Assembly (NCBI GenBank): GCA_002281855.1
Contig: NCHQ01000010.1
Coordinates: 62,001 to 126,000 of the forward strand
Length of the DNA: 64,000 nucleotides
Direction: 5' to 3'
Source: Rhodospirillales bacterium 24-66-33
Lineage (GTDB): Bacteria > Pseudomonadota > Alphaproteobacteria > Reyranellales > Reyranellaceae
How positions within the stretch are numbered: position 1 is the first letter of the stretch; the number at the start of each line of letters is the position of its first letter. Positions 43,316 to 52,230 of the stretch are shown here, piece by piece. The notes under the pieces are model-generated. The model was not told the origin of the DNA. It was given only the letters and a program-made list of their open reading frames with translations, and did not search any database. The position numbers were made by a program, and so were the translations under genes.

Positions 43316-43894
43316 TCAGCCGCGGCCCATCGCGTAGAACTCCGGGTTCGGGCGCATGCTGGTGACGTTGGCCATGCGATTGGACAGGCCGAAGAAGGCG
43401 GCGATGGCGGCGATGTCCCAGACGTCTTCCTCATCGAAGCCGTGCTTCTTCAGCGTCTCGATGTCGTCGTCGCCAACCTGGTGGGCGGACTGGCTCACCT
43501 TCACCGCGAAGTCGAGCATCGCTTTCTGGCGCGGCGAGATGTCGGCCTTGCGGTAGTTGATCGCGACCTGGTCGGCGATCAGAGGGTCCTTGGCGCGGAT
43601 GCGCAGGATCGCGCCATGGGCGATCACGCAATACTGGCACTGATTGAGGTTCGAGGTCGCCACGACGATCATCTCGCGCTCGGCCTTGCTGAGGTTGCCG
43701 GGCTTGTCCATCAGCGCATCGTGGTAGGCGAAGAAGGCGCGGAATTCCTCTGGGCGATGCGCCAGCACGAGGAAGACGTTGGGAATGAAGCCGGATTTCT
43801 CCTGCACCTTCTCGATGCGCGCGCGGATGTCGGCCGGCATGTCGGCGAGGGCGGGCACGGGAAAGCGGCTGATGGCGGGATCTTTGGCGGACAT
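43316..43894 (-). CDS. AhpD-like peroxidase-related protein (carboxymuconolactone decarboxylase fold)
   Basis: A 192-aa protein of the AhpD-like alkylhydroperoxidase/peroxidase-related family. Active-site C-x-x-C is in NLNQCQYCVIAHGAILRI, with the usual His three residues on; N-terminal EKSGFIPNVFLVLAHRPEEF matches the peroxidase-related subgroup. It probably cycles a redox disulfide to detoxify peroxides. ATG 43894 gives MSAKDPAISRF; longer reading upstream is arginine-rich and not conserved-looking. The lipoprotein gene ends 35 bp upstream. Confidence 0.87.
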   Translation of the reverse strand: MSAKDPAISRFPVPALADMPADIRARIEKVQEKSGFIPNVFLVLAHRPEEFRAFFAYHDALMDKPGNLSKAEREMIVVATSNLNQCQYCVIAHGAILRIRAKDPLIADQVAINYRKADISPRQKAMLDFAVKVSQSAHQVGDDDIETLKKHGFDEEDVWDIAAIAAFFGLSNRMANVTSMRPNPEFYAMGRG

Positions 43895-43929
43895 GTCGTT
43901 CTCCGGAAAGCTCAAGACGTGTTTGCGCC

Positions 43930-44277
43930 TCAGCTTTCCTCTTCTTCGTCGCCGCTGTCGAGCCACTCGACGACGCGGACCATGCGCCCGTCCTTGTCGA
44001 ACACGATCCTGAGGCTGTCATACTCCGTGCCGTCGGGCGTATCCTTGAGATAGTGCCAGTGGGCCACGGTGCCGCTGCCATGGCCGCGCACGCGGATGGC
44101 CTTGCCGAACTGGCGTACGACGTCGGCATAGGTCGTTTGGCCCGGCGTCAGCTTCTCGACCGCACCGGCATCGATCGGCTGGCCGATCTCGCGGGCACAG
44201 GCGCCGAGCGCTAGCACGCACAGGAGCGCCGCAAGGCTTCCGCGGACCGGCTTGAGGATTTTGGACGGAAGTCGCAC
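43930..44277 (-). CDS. SmpA/OmlA-like small lipoprotein
   Basis: A 115-aa outer-membrane-type lipoprotein. Signal LAALLCVLALGACA with lipobox L-G-A-C (Cys27), then a short domain with LTPGQTTYADVVRQFGKAIR, WHYLKDTPDG and LRIVFDKDGRMVRVVEW. This matches the SmpA/OmlA (BamE-like) fold pattern of a helix pair and beta hairpin. C-terminal end is acidic (DSGDEEEES). GTG start with GAGG four bases upstream. Confidence 0.75.
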   Translation of the reverse strand: MRLPSKILKPVRGSLAALLCVLALGACAREIGQPIDAGAVEKLTPGQTTYADVVRQFGKAIRVRGHGSGTVAHWHYLKDTPDGTEYDSLRIVFDKDGRMVRVVEWLDSGDEEEES

Positions 44278-44671
44278 CCTGCCTCACAAAGCTGAACCAA
44301 CACGCACAAGCGTAAGAAAAGTCCAAGGATATGGCGATTTCTTGGCGCCCTGACAGTTCGGTGGGCGAGGCTGACCGTTACCTCAAAGCCTGGGGCGACG
44401 GCGGGCGCGGTGGGCACGGTCGAGGCCGGCGCCTTCGTCGTGCTGCCGCCGCCAAACCCGTACCAGGTGGTCGGATTGCAGGCGGCGTCCAATGTGGACA
44501 GATAGTATTGCAGCGGACCGCCACCAATGCCGACATTGATGGCGAGGCGGAATTCATTGTCGCTCGGGGCAACATAGGAGTGCGCGATGTTCGTCGATGC
44601 CATGCTGAGGGAGAGGCAGTTGAGGTTGGCTGGATGTCGAACGAACGCCCTTTGAAGTCGAGGCCTCACCC
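44278..44671. other. 394-bp region with a possible degenerate reading frame
   Basis: No confident gene. On the minus strand a frame starts at ATG 44603 (MASTNIAHSYVAPSDNEFRL, then GIGGGPLQYYLSTLDAAC). It reads like normal protein for about 80 residues before running into the lipoprotein gene in another frame. The tail is arginine- and cysteine-rich and looks non-coding. It may be a gene remnant. The right end should hold the promoter of the tandem-HTH gene at 44672. Confidence 0.3.
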
Positions 44672-45541
44672 ATGAGTCTGTCCGGACGGGCGGGTGATAT
44701 GGCATCGCATCCCGAGGTCTACACAATCGGCCGCATATCGACCGAGTTCTTCCTGCGCGGGTTCGAAGTGATCGGCCAGGTGCACGACGACATACTGGGC
44801 GGCATGATCCTCATGACCATGCTGGGCGAGGCACTCGGAAACGCGGGCGCACCCGCGGCGATCGGGATTCGCGAGCTGGCGCGTCGGCTCGATATTCCCT
44901 TCGAGACCGTTCGGCGGCAAGTCCACAAACTCGTTCGAAGCCGCGCCTGCCGCGCTGAGGATGGAGGCATATGCCTTGCCCCTTCGTTTCGACGGAGCAC
45001 GCGTACGAATGCCATGCTGCGCAAGATCCATCTGGAGGCCGTTCGCATGCTCGATGGGCTCAGGCGCATCAGGATCGGGCATTATAAACCGCCCGGCTCG
45101 TCCGCCACGTCCCGCACCCTGAGCAAGGAGCAGGCCGTCGTCGTCGCGGCCTCGATCCGTCTTCTGCTAGCGGCCCTGAAAGCGCTGCGGGGCTTCTTCA
45201 AGGGCGACCTCATGAGCGGACTGGTGTTCACCGCGATTCGAGCCGCCAACACGAAGCACATCACGAACACCGCGCCCGGCGCCAATAAGGATCTGCTGCC
45301 CGACGCCGATCGGCGGCCGGTCAGCATGATGGCGATTTCGAACTCGATGAGGCTTCCCTACGAAACGGTTCGGCGGCACGCCGCAAAATTGATCAGGCAG
45401 GGCATGTGCCGGCGTGCCGGCCGCGATGGCCTGGTCGTCCCCACGGCCACATTGCGGGGCATGACGTTCGAAGCTGGTACGGTGGTTCAGCTGGTGTTCG
45501 ACTTCATGCAGGAACTGCGGACATCCGGCATGAGAGTCTGA
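44672..45541 (+). CDS. Regulator-like protein with two tandem winged-helix units
   Basis: A 289-aa protein made of two similar halves of about 130 residues. Each has a helical lead-in (RGFEVIGQVHDDILGGMI; KALRGFFKGDLMSGLVFTAI), then an HTH with nearly the same recognition helix (RLDIPFETVRRQVHKLVRSR; SMRLPYETVRRHAAKLIRQG). Both end in a wing starting CRAEDGG or CRRAGRDG. It should bind DNA as a pseudo-dimer within one chain. ATG 44672 used; ATG 44699 is possible. No ligand domain seen and no target known. Confidence 0.75.
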   Translation: MSLSGRAGDMASHPEVYTIGRISTEFFLRGFEVIGQVHDDILGGMILMTMLGEALGNAGAPAAIGIRELARRLDIPFETVRRQVHKLVRSRACRAEDGGICLAPSFRRSTRTNAMLRKIHLEAVRMLDGLRRIRIGHYKPPGSSATSRTLSKEQAVVVAASIRLLLAALKALRGFFKGDLMSGLVFTAIRAANTKHITNTAPGANKDLLPDADRRPVSMMAISNSMRLPYETVRRHAAKLIRQGMCRRAGRDGLVVPTATLRGMTFEAGTVVQLVFDFMQELRTSGMRV

Positions 45542-45579
45542 GGTCGGGGAACGCCCGCGGCTCTCCCTCGTTGGTGCAG

Positions 45580-46062
45580 ATGGACATCGACGATTTTGCC
45601 GGCACCTCGCCGGAATTGCTTCCTGAAACCTATCTCGCCGGCGACCTCGAAGGCTGGGGCGTGGTCGAGCGCGTGACCGGCGGACTGCAGCAGCGCTTCA
45701 CCGTGAAGGCACAGGGCACTTGGGACGAAGCGGCGCGTATCCTCCACTTTGTGGAGACCTGGACCTTCGACGATGGACGACAAGACACGCTCACCTGGAG
45801 GATCTCGAAGCTCGCCTCGGAGCGCTACAGCGGCCAGGAGTCGCGGCTCGACGGCGAAGCCGAGGGCGACAGGGCGGGCTGTGCCTTCCATTGGCGCTAT
45901 ACGCGCGACACGCCGCAGGGCGGTGGCGACGACAAGTCGATGGTTTTGAACTTCAACGACTGGTTCTACCGTATCGACGAACGGGTCGTGATGGTGCGCG
46001 GCAGCGCGGGGCGCGCGGGCATTCCCTTCTCCATCCTGCACGCCACCTATCGACGGCTCTGA
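45580..46062 (+). CDS. DUF3833 lipocalin-like protein
   Basis: A 160-aa protein of the DUF3833 type: PETYLAGDLEGWGVVERVTG, VKAQGTWDEAARILHFVETW, then FDDGRQDTLTWRISK and SMVLNFNDWFYRIDERVVMV. The pattern suggests a beta-barrel ligand binder. Unlike most relatives it has no visible signal peptide. ATG 45580; GTG 45574 and TTG 45571 in frame. It ends four bases before the stop of the convergent acetate kinase gene. Confidence 0.8.
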   Translation: MDIDDFAGTSPELLPETYLAGDLEGWGVVERVTGGLQQRFTVKAQGTWDEAARILHFVETWTFDDGRQDTLTWRISKLASERYSGQESRLDGEAEGDRAGCAFHWRYTRDTPQGGGDDKSMVLNFNDWFYRIDERVVMVRGSAGRAGIPFSILHATYRRL

Positions 46063-46065
46063 CGG

Positions 46066-47250
46066 TCAGCCGTTGGCCAGTGTCGCCCTCGTATAGTGGG
46101 CGATCATGCGTTCCTCGTCGGTCGGCACGATCCAGGCAGAGACAGCTGAACCGTCGGCGCTGATCCGTCCCCCGCCGGCAAGATTGCGCGCCGGGTCGAG
46201 CGTGACGCCGAGCCAGCGACACCCCTGCAGGATCTCGGCGCGGGTGGCTGCATCGTGTTCGCCGATACCGGCCGTGAACACGATGCCGTCGACGCCGCCC
46301 AGCGCAGCGGCGAGCGAGCCGATCTCGCGCACAATGCGATAGACGAACAGGTCGATGGCCTCGCGCGCCGCGGGTTCGGTGGAGGCGCGCAGGGTGCGCA
46401 TATCGGAGGAGATGCCCGACACACCGAGCAGCCCCGATCTGCGATAGAGAAGATCCTCGATCACTGAAAAGCTCAGGCCGCGCTGCTGTGCCAGGTAGAG
46501 TAGCACGCCGGGATCGAGCGCCCCCGCCCGCGTTCCCATCATGAGCCCGTCCAGCGCCGTGAAGCCCATCGTGCTGGCGACGCTGCGTCCATCTCTTGTG
46601 GCGCAGAGGCTGGCGCCGTTGCCGAGATGGGCGATGATCAGCCGGCCCTGTGCCAGCGCCGGCTGGGTGGCGCGAAGGCGGCTCGTGACGAAATCGTAGG
46701 ACAGGCCGTGGAAGCCGTAGCGTCGCACGCCGTCCGCGGTCAGCTCGCGCGGCAGGGCGAATTCCTGTGCCAGCATCGGCTGGGTCCGATGGAATGCGGT
46801 GTCGAAGCAGGCGATCTGCGGCAGGTGAGGCGCCGCGTCGAGGATCGCCGCGATCGGCGCCAGATTGTGCGGCTGGTGCAAGGGCGCCAGCGGCACCAGC
46901 GCTTCGAGTTCGGACACGATCGCCCGGTCGATGCGGACCGGCGCCGCGAACGTCGTGCCGCCATGGACGACGCGATGGCCGAAGGCGAGGACCGGGCGGC
47001 CGGCGAGGAGCGCCTGACCCTGCGCCAGGATCTCCACCGTCGCGCCGGGATGGTCGAGCGCGCCGTCCGGCCATTTCCGCTCGGCCACGGTCTGGCCCGC
47101 GGCGTCCCGCACCTCGAGGTGCGGACCGACGCCGATCCTCTCGACCTGTCCGCGATAGAGCAGGGCGCCGTCGGCACCGGAATCGTACAGCGCGAACTTG
47201 ATGCTGGAGGAGCCGGCGTTCAGGACGGCAATGCAGCCGGTCTCGGGCAT
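46066..47250 (-). CDS. ackA: Acetate/propionate kinase
   Basis: A 394-aa acyl kinase. N-terminal phosphate site VLNAGSSSIKFALYDS, then FGHRVVHGGTTF, substrate motif IACFDTAFHRTQP, RYGFHGLSYDFV, phosphate motif IIAHLGNGASLCA and IVFTAGIGEHDAATR. It makes acyl phosphate from acid and ATP, or the reverse. Last gene of a cluster DUF3141-phosphotransacylase-FabI-AckA; it begins 10 bp after the FabI stop. Confidence 0.93.
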   Translation of the reverse strand: MPETGCIAVLNAGSSSIKFALYDSGADGALLYRGQVERIGVGPHLEVRDAAGQTVAERKWPDGALDHPGATVEILAQGQALLAGRPVLAFGHRVVHGGTTFAAPVRIDRAIVSELEALVPLAPLHQPHNLAPIAAILDAAPHLPQIACFDTAFHRTQPMLAQEFALPRELTADGVRRYGFHGLSYDFVTSRLRATQPALAQGRLIIAHLGNGASLCATRDGRSVASTMGFTALDGLMMGTRAGALDPGVLLYLAQQRGLSFSVIEDLLYRRSGLLGVSGISSDMRTLRASTEPAAREAIDLFVYRIVREIGSLAAALGGVDGIVFTAGIGEHDAATRAEILQGCRWLGVTLDPARNLAGGGRISADGSAVSAWIVPTDEERMIAHYTRATLANG

Positions 47251-47260
47251 CGAGGCGGCC

Positions 47261-48040
47261 TCAGGCGACAATGCTGGCGCCGCCGTCGACATAGACGGTG
47301 CCGCCGGTGACGCGATGCGCGAAGGGCGTGGCCAGATAGGCGCAGGTGTAGCCGACATCCATGATGTCCACGAGCTCGCCCAGCGGCGCCTTCTGCGCGG
47401 CTTCGTTCAGGAGCAGCTCGAAGTCCTTGAGGCCCGAGGCGGCACGGGTCTTGAGCGGTCCGGGTGAGATCGCATGGATTCGGATGTGGCGGGGCCCGAG
47501 CTCGTAGGCCAGGTAGCGGCAGGACGCCTCCAGCGCTGCCTTCACCGGTCCCATGACGTTGTAGTTCGGCACGACCCGGTTGGCACCGTAATAGCTCATG
47601 GCGAACATGCTGCCGCCGTCCTTCATCAGCGGCGCCGCGAGGCGCGCCATGCGGATGAAGGAGTGGCAGGAAATATCCATCGCCGTGGCGAAGCCCTCGG
47701 CCGAGCAGTCGAGCAGGCCTCCCTGAAGATCTGCCATCGGGGCGAAGGCGATGGAGTGGACCAGCATGTCCAGCTGGCCCCAGCTGTCGGCGATCTGCCG
47801 GAACACCGTCTCCAACTGGCCCGGCACCGCCACGTCGAGCGGACCGGTTATCTCCGCGCCCAACTCGCGGGCCAGCGGCTCCACATGGGGCCGCGCCTTC
47901 TCGTTCAGCCAGGTGATGGCGAGATCGGCACCGGCTTCGCGAAAGGCCCGGGCGCAGCCATAGGCGATGGACTGGTCGTTGGCGACGCCAACGATCAGGG
48001 CCTTCTTGCCCGCCAGGATGGGCCGGATCTGCTCGGTCAT
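47261..48040 (-). CDS. fabI: Enoyl-[acyl-carrier-protein] reductase (FabI)
   Basis: A 259-aa NADH-dependent enoyl-ACP reductase. Cofactor region ALIVGVANDQSIAYGCARAF, HSIAFAP, and catalytic YX6K at Tyr160/Lys167 within PNYNVMGPVKAALEASCRYL; C-terminal IMDVGYTCAYLATPFAHRVT. Placed between the phosphotransacylase and acetate kinase genes, as also seen in other alphaproteobacteria, so it may be a second copy tied to acyl turnover and not the main fatty-acid enzyme. Confidence 0.92.
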   Translation of the reverse strand: MTEQIRPILAGKKALIVGVANDQSIAYGCARAFREAGADLAITWLNEKARPHVEPLARELGAEITGPLDVAVPGQLETVFRQIADSWGQLDMLVHSIAFAPMADLQGGLLDCSAEGFATAMDISCHSFIRMARLAAPLMKDGGSMFAMSYYGANRVVPNYNVMGPVKAALEASCRYLAYELGPRHIRIHAISPGPLKTRAASGLKDFELLLNEAAQKAPLGELVDIMDVGYTCAYLATPFAHRVTGGTVYVDGGASIVA

Positions 48041-48047
48041 GAGGTCC

Positions 48048-49010
48048 TCAAGAGATCGCGGTGGCGGCGCTGGCCCGGCGCGCCGCCGCCACCAGGGAGG
48101 CGACGGCACACGAGGCGAGCCGCGTGGTCAGCGAATCGGCGCGGCTGGTCAGGATGATCGGCACGCGCGCGCCGAGCACGATCCCGGCGGCATCGGCGCC
48201 GGCCAGGAAGGTGAGGCTCTTGGCCAGTATGTTGCCGGCCTCGAGGTTTGGAACGATCAGCACGTCGGCACGGCCGGCGACCGGCGAGACGATGTTCTTG
48301 ATGGACGCGGCCTGGAGGCTGATCGCGTTGTCGAGGGCCAGGGGACCGTCGAGGATGCCCCCCGTGATCTGGCCGCGATCGGCCATCTTGCACAAGGCGG
48401 CGGCCTCGATCGTCGAGCCGACCTTCGGGTTGACCGTCTCCGTGGCGCTCAGGATCGCGACGCACGGGTGGGGGATGCCCAGCGCATGCGCGAGGTCGAT
48501 GGCGTTCTGCACGATGTCGACCTTTTCCTCGAGCGTCGGCGCGATGTTCACGGCGGCGTCCGAGATGATCAGCGCCTGCTGATGACGGGGCACGTCCATG
48601 ACGAAGCAGTGGCTGATGCGCCGGGCCGTGCGGATGCCGGTCGCGCCCGAGACGACGGCGCCCATTAGCTCGTCGGTATGCAGACTGCCCTTCATCAGCG
48701 CCTCGGCACGGCCGCAGCGCACGAGTTCGACCGCCTTGGCGGCCGAATCGTGGCTGTGGGCTGAACCGACGATTTCGAAGCCGTCGATGTCGAGAGAGGC
48801 CTTGTCGGCGATGGCACGGATGCGGGCCGGAGGGCCGACCAGGATGGGCGCGAGCAGGCGGCCGCGCGCCGCTTCGACAGCGCTCTCCAGCGAGACCTCG
48901 TCGCAGGGATGCACCACGGCCGTGGCCAGCGGCGCGTGCGTGCGTGCGGCGGCGATGAGCCGCTCGTATTTCTCGCGCGGGCCCTCCGTCGGGGGCGTGG
49001 CGTCAGGCAT
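48048..49010 (-). CDS. Phosphate acetyl/butyryltransferase
   Basis: A 320-aa phosphotransacylase (PTA_PTB family): LIVGPPARIRAIADK-type N half, MKGSLHTDELMGAVVSGATG, and GGILDGPLALDNAISLQAAS and VPNLEAGNILAKSLTFLAGA. It swaps acyl-CoA and acyl phosphate, feeding the acetate kinase of the same cluster. The MaoC-like hydratase domain present in many homologues is absent. Start ATG 49010 overlaps the DUF3141 stop by eight bases. Confidence 0.9.
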   Translation of the reverse strand: MPDATPPTEGPREKYERLIAAARTHAPLATAVVHPCDEVSLESAVEAARGRLLAPILVGPPARIRAIADKASLDIDGFEIVGSAHSHDSAAKAVELVRCGRAEALMKGSLHTDELMGAVVSGATGIRTARRISHCFVMDVPRHQQALIISDAAVNIAPTLEEKVDIVQNAIDLAHALGIPHPCVAILSATETVNPKVGSTIEAAALCKMADRGQITGGILDGPLALDNAISLQAASIKNIVSPVAGRADVLIVPNLEAGNILAKSLTFLAGADAAGIVLGARVPIILTSRADSLTTRLASCAVASLVAAARRASAATAIS

Positions 49011-51174
49011 CCTGTCTCTCCTGCGGCAATGGGCGTGCTCCAACGAACATGGCCTCCAACCGCTGCATGAGCCGTTGCTCCTCCGGTGCCGGATCGCCGG
49101 AGGCCTTCAGTATGTCCTGAACGACCTGCCAGCCGGCTGCCCTGAGCTGCGGGTCGTCGGGCAGGAGCTTCGGGATGGCTTGGATCGCGCGTTCCTCGTC
49201 GAGCCGCAGCAGCAGGTATTGGTCGCGAAACAGCAGCTTTAGCTCGTCGAAGCCGATGCGCCGGTTGGCCGGCAGTATCTGGCGCACGGCCTGCAGCACG
49301 GCGAAGCCGCGCTCGTCGACCGTCCGCCGCGGCAGGCGGACATGCATCAGGGCGCGGACCACCGCCTCGGGCAGCCCACCGCTCTCGAAACGCGTCTCCA
49401 GCTCGGCGCGCCAGCGTCCGGCGATCACTTCGCGCGCGAGATCGCGGCCGATCTGCCGCCGTGCCGGCGCGGCGTCCGCCGCCAGACCCGCCGCCGCCTG
49501 CAGGGCCGGCGATCCGTAGGTGCCGAGAAACATCGCCTCGGTCGCCGCGTCGCGGACGAGGCGGTAGCCTTCCAGGCAGGTCGAGATCCAGGTCGAGGTC
49601 ACCTTCTCCAGGGTGAGCAGTGGATTATCCGGCGCCGCCGGCTGGCGATGGCTGCGGACGGCCTCCGCCAGCGGCTTGATGGCGGTCATGGCGGGATTGC
49701 AGTCGGAGAAGGCTGCGAAGCGCAGGCGGTGCGCGTTGGTTGCCCGCAGAAGCTCGGCCGATTGCGGGGTGACCATCGCGCGCACGACCGGTTGGGCGAA
49801 GGTGCGGTAGAGGCCGTGGTTGATCTCGGAGACGCGCGCGACGGTCGCGAAGCGCTGCTCGTCCTCGTCGCTGTTGCCGCCGAGCTTGCGGATGTCGTCG
49901 AGCGTCCGCGCCTCGAGCTGGAACAGGTACTTGCCGTGGATCAGGCCCGGATTGGCCGTTGAGCCGTCGATCTCGGAGATCACCGCCTCGTAGAGGCCGG
50001 GCGGTAGCAGGTCGATCATCTGCATGCAGGAGGCGAACTCGGCATGCTCCTTGGTCGCGACCTTGCCCGAGACGAAGATGCCGAGATGCCCGATCGTCTG
50101 GTGCAGTGTGTAGACGATGGTCTGCCCGTTAGCGACGATCTCGTCCTCGTGGCCGTACAGGTCGGTGATCCAGCCGAGCGCCTGCTGCGGCGGCGTGATG
50201 TTGTCGCCCCACGAGCACAGAACGATGATCGGCGAGCGGATGTTGCGCAGGTCGACGCGGGTGCCGTCGGAAGTGCTGATCTCGCCCGAGGTGAGCTTGT
50301 TGCCGACGAAGAGATTGTCGGCGATCCACTGCATTTCGCCAGCATTGAGCAGGACGGGGCTGCCCCACCAGGTCTCGAAGTCGAGGAAGCGCGTCGTCTC
50401 CGTGTCGACCTTCGAGTAGAGATTGTAGGGCTTGTCCCACCAGGTGTTGGCGGGATTCAGCGATTCGAAATTGCCGACCAGGTAGGCGCCGTCGAAGATG
50501 CCGTTGCCGAGGTCGCCCGCCAGCGCGGTCAGCCAGGTGCCGCCGAGCGTGCCGCCGAGGTAGCGCATCGGATTGCGGCCGCGTACGCCCGCCCAGTAGG
50601 AGAGCGGCGACCCGGCGAGCAGGATGGGCCCGAACAGGTCGGGCCGGATCGCGGCCGTCATCATGATCTGCCAGCCGGCCTGGCAGTTGGCGACCAAGAC
50701 GGGCTTGCCCTCGGCCTCGGGATGTCGCGCGGCCACGGCCTCCAGGAATGCCGCCTCGGCCCGGCAGACATCCTCGATCGTCTGCCGCGGCTCGGGTTTG
50801 GGCCGGAAACCCACGAAGTAGGTGGCATGGCCGGCGGCCAGCGCGACGCCGATCTCGCTGTCCTGCTTCATGCCGCCGATGCCCGGGCCGTGCCCGGCGC
50901 GCGGATCGACGACCACGAAAGGCGGCTTGACGGGATCCGTGACCGTGCCTTCGGGGGGCACGATCCTGATGAGGAAATAGTTGACCGGCCGCGGCAGGGT
51001 GCGGCCGTCGAGGACCGGTTCGAAGGCGAACCCCAACACGTGCGGAACGTCCTCGGCGCTGCGTTCGACGAAGGTGTTCCCGCGCTCGCGCAGGGCATCC
51101 AGTGTCAGGACGGATCGCTGCCAGGCATCGATCCAGTATTCCTGCAAGAAGTTGAACGGCGATTCGACCGACAC
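49003..51174 (-). CDS. DUF3141 protein (PHA-synthase-like alpha/beta hydrolase)
   Basis: A 723-aa protein of the DUF3141 family. N-terminal FNFLQEYWIDAWQRSVLTLD matches the family start; the hydrolase core has VVVDPRAGHGPGIGGMKQ and the nucleophile-elbow-like PVLVANCQAGWQIMM with a Cys, as in PHA synthases. The Asp and His region is ILCSWGDNITPP and IGHLGIFVSGKVA. Activity unproven. Start at GTG 51174 chosen since GGGAG lies six bases upstream; TTG 51240 has no such site. First gene of the acyl-phosphate cluster. Confidence 0.85.
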   Translation of the reverse strand: MSVESPFNFLQEYWIDAWQRSVLTLDALRERGNTFVERSAEDVPHVLGFAFEPVLDGRTLPRPVNYFLIRIVPPEGTVTDPVKPPFVVVDPRAGHGPGIGGMKQDSEIGVALAAGHATYFVGFRPKPEPRQTIEDVCRAEAAFLEAVAARHPEAEGKPVLVANCQAGWQIMMTAAIRPDLFGPILLAGSPLSYWAGVRGRNPMRYLGGTLGGTWLTALAGDLGNGIFDGAYLVGNFESLNPANTWWDKPYNLYSKVDTETTRFLDFETWWGSPVLLNAGEMQWIADNLFVGNKLTSGEISTSDGTRVDLRNIRSPIIVLCSWGDNITPPQQALGWITDLYGHEDEIVANGQTIVYTLHQTIGHLGIFVSGKVATKEHAEFASCMQMIDLLPPGLYEAVISEIDGSTANPGLIHGKYLFQLEARTLDDIRKLGGNSDEDEQRFATVARVSEINHGLYRTFAQPVVRAMVTPQSAELLRATNAHRLRFAAFSDCNPAMTAIKPLAEAVRSHRQPAAPDNPLLTLEKVTSTWISTCLEGYRLVRDAATEAMFLGTYGSPALQAAAGLAADAAPARRQIGRDLAREVIAGRWRAELETRFESGGLPEAVVRALMHVRLPRRTVDERGFAVLQAVRQILPANRRIGFDELKLLFRDQYLLLRLDEERAIQAIPKLLPDDPQLRAAGWQVVQDILKASGDPAPEEQRLMQRLEAMFVGARPLPQERQDA

Positions 51175-51286
51175 TGGGCGCTCCCGAGACAGGTCCGCAC
51201 ATTCGGGCCAGGCACCTGCCCGAGCCTTGATCTTCGTCAAGCTTCGTGGCGGCCGAATGACGCCCGGCGGCCCGGAGAGGCAGGCG

Positions 51287-51733
51287 TCAGGCCGCCAGCA
51301 GATCCGCCACCGCCGCCTTCTGCGCCTCGGTCAGGGCGACACTCTTGCGCGTGGCGGCATCGACATAGACATGGACGAAGTGGCCCGCGGCGGCCGGGGT
51401 CTCGCTGTCCCGGGTGAAAATCGCGAGTTCGTAGCGCAGCGAGCTGTTGCCGATGCGGCCGAGGCGGATGCCGACATCGACCGTCTGGGGAAAGTCGACC
51501 GGCGCCAGGAATTCGCAGCCGCTGGCGATGCACAGGCCGATCGAGGTTTGTCCGGGCGCCCGCAGGATACCGCGCTCGATGGCGAGGGTGGTGAGCGACG
51601 TGTCGAACCAGTTATAATAGACGGCGTTGTTGACGTGGCCATAGGCGTCGCAGTCCGACCACCGGCTCGCGACCGGCATCCACCACCCGTAGTCTCCGCG
51701 CCGCTCGTCCTTCGCCGCCTTCTCGCCCGCCAT
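51287..51733 (-). CDS. Hot-dog acyl-CoA thioesterase (4HBT-like)
   Basis: A 148-aa thioesterase. The catalytic motif SDCDAYGHVNNAVYYNWFDT carries Asp29 and the helix G-H-V-N-N, as in 4-hydroxybenzoyl-CoA thioesterases; later strands LRYELAIFTRDSETPAAAGH and FVHVYVDAATRKSVAL fit. It cleaves acyl-CoA; chain preference unknown. Upstream of the DUF3141 gene on the same strand with a 112-bp gap, possibly cotranscribed. Confidence 0.88.
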   Translation of the reverse strand: MAGEKAAKDERRGDYGWWMPVASRWSDCDAYGHVNNAVYYNWFDTSLTTLAIERGILRAPGQTSIGLCIASGCEFLAPVDFPQTVDVGIRLGRIGNSSLRYELAIFTRDSETPAAAGHFVHVYVDAATRKSVALTEAQKAAVADLLAA

Positions 51734-51825
51734 GCCGATCCCCTGATCTTGCTGCGGGCCCTTTTACAAGCGGTGCAGGAAACGGGGCAATACGGGGGCA
51801 TTGCGCGATGTCCGGTGCGCGACCC

Positions 51826-52230
51826 CTAGAACTCCGCCGTGACCGGCATCCGGAAGAGGAACGCGGTCGTCTCCGGCGTGGAGGTGGCGGTGAGCGTGCC
51901 GCCATGGGCGCGGGCGATTTCGCTGCAGATGTAGAGGCCGAGGCCCAGACCCTGCTGGCTGGCGCGGGCCTCGCCGCGGAAGAAAGGCTGGAACAGCTTG
52001 GCCAAGGCCGCGTCGGGAATGGGACTGCCAGCATGGGGCACGCTGAGCTCGAACGTGCCGTCCTTCACCTGCACCTCGACCTCCATCTGCGTGCCGGGTG
52101 CGCCATGGACGACCGCGTTCCCAGCAGGTTCGAGAGGACCTGGCCGATGCGGCCAGGGTCGCAGAAGACGTTCTCACTCATCGTGACGCGGGTGGCAAAG
52201 CGGCGGTCGGGCGAAAAAAGATCGGGCTGC
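51826..52230 (-). pseudogene. Frameshifted, truncated histidine kinase remnant (ATPase domain only)
   Basis: Only the HATPase part of a sensor kinase is left. The N-box lead-in VTMSENVFCDPGRIGQVLSN is in one frame down to about 52119. The continuation (N-A-V-V-H-G-A-P-G-T), then KLFQPFFRGEARASQQGLGL and ICSEIARAHGGTL, is in another. The join reads ctgctgggaacgcggtc, one base short of LLG-NAVVHG. The dimerisation/phosphoacceptor His domain and any sensor are missing; upstream DNA belongs to another gene. Either a real pseudogene or a sequencing error in an already truncated copy. Confidence 0.75.
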
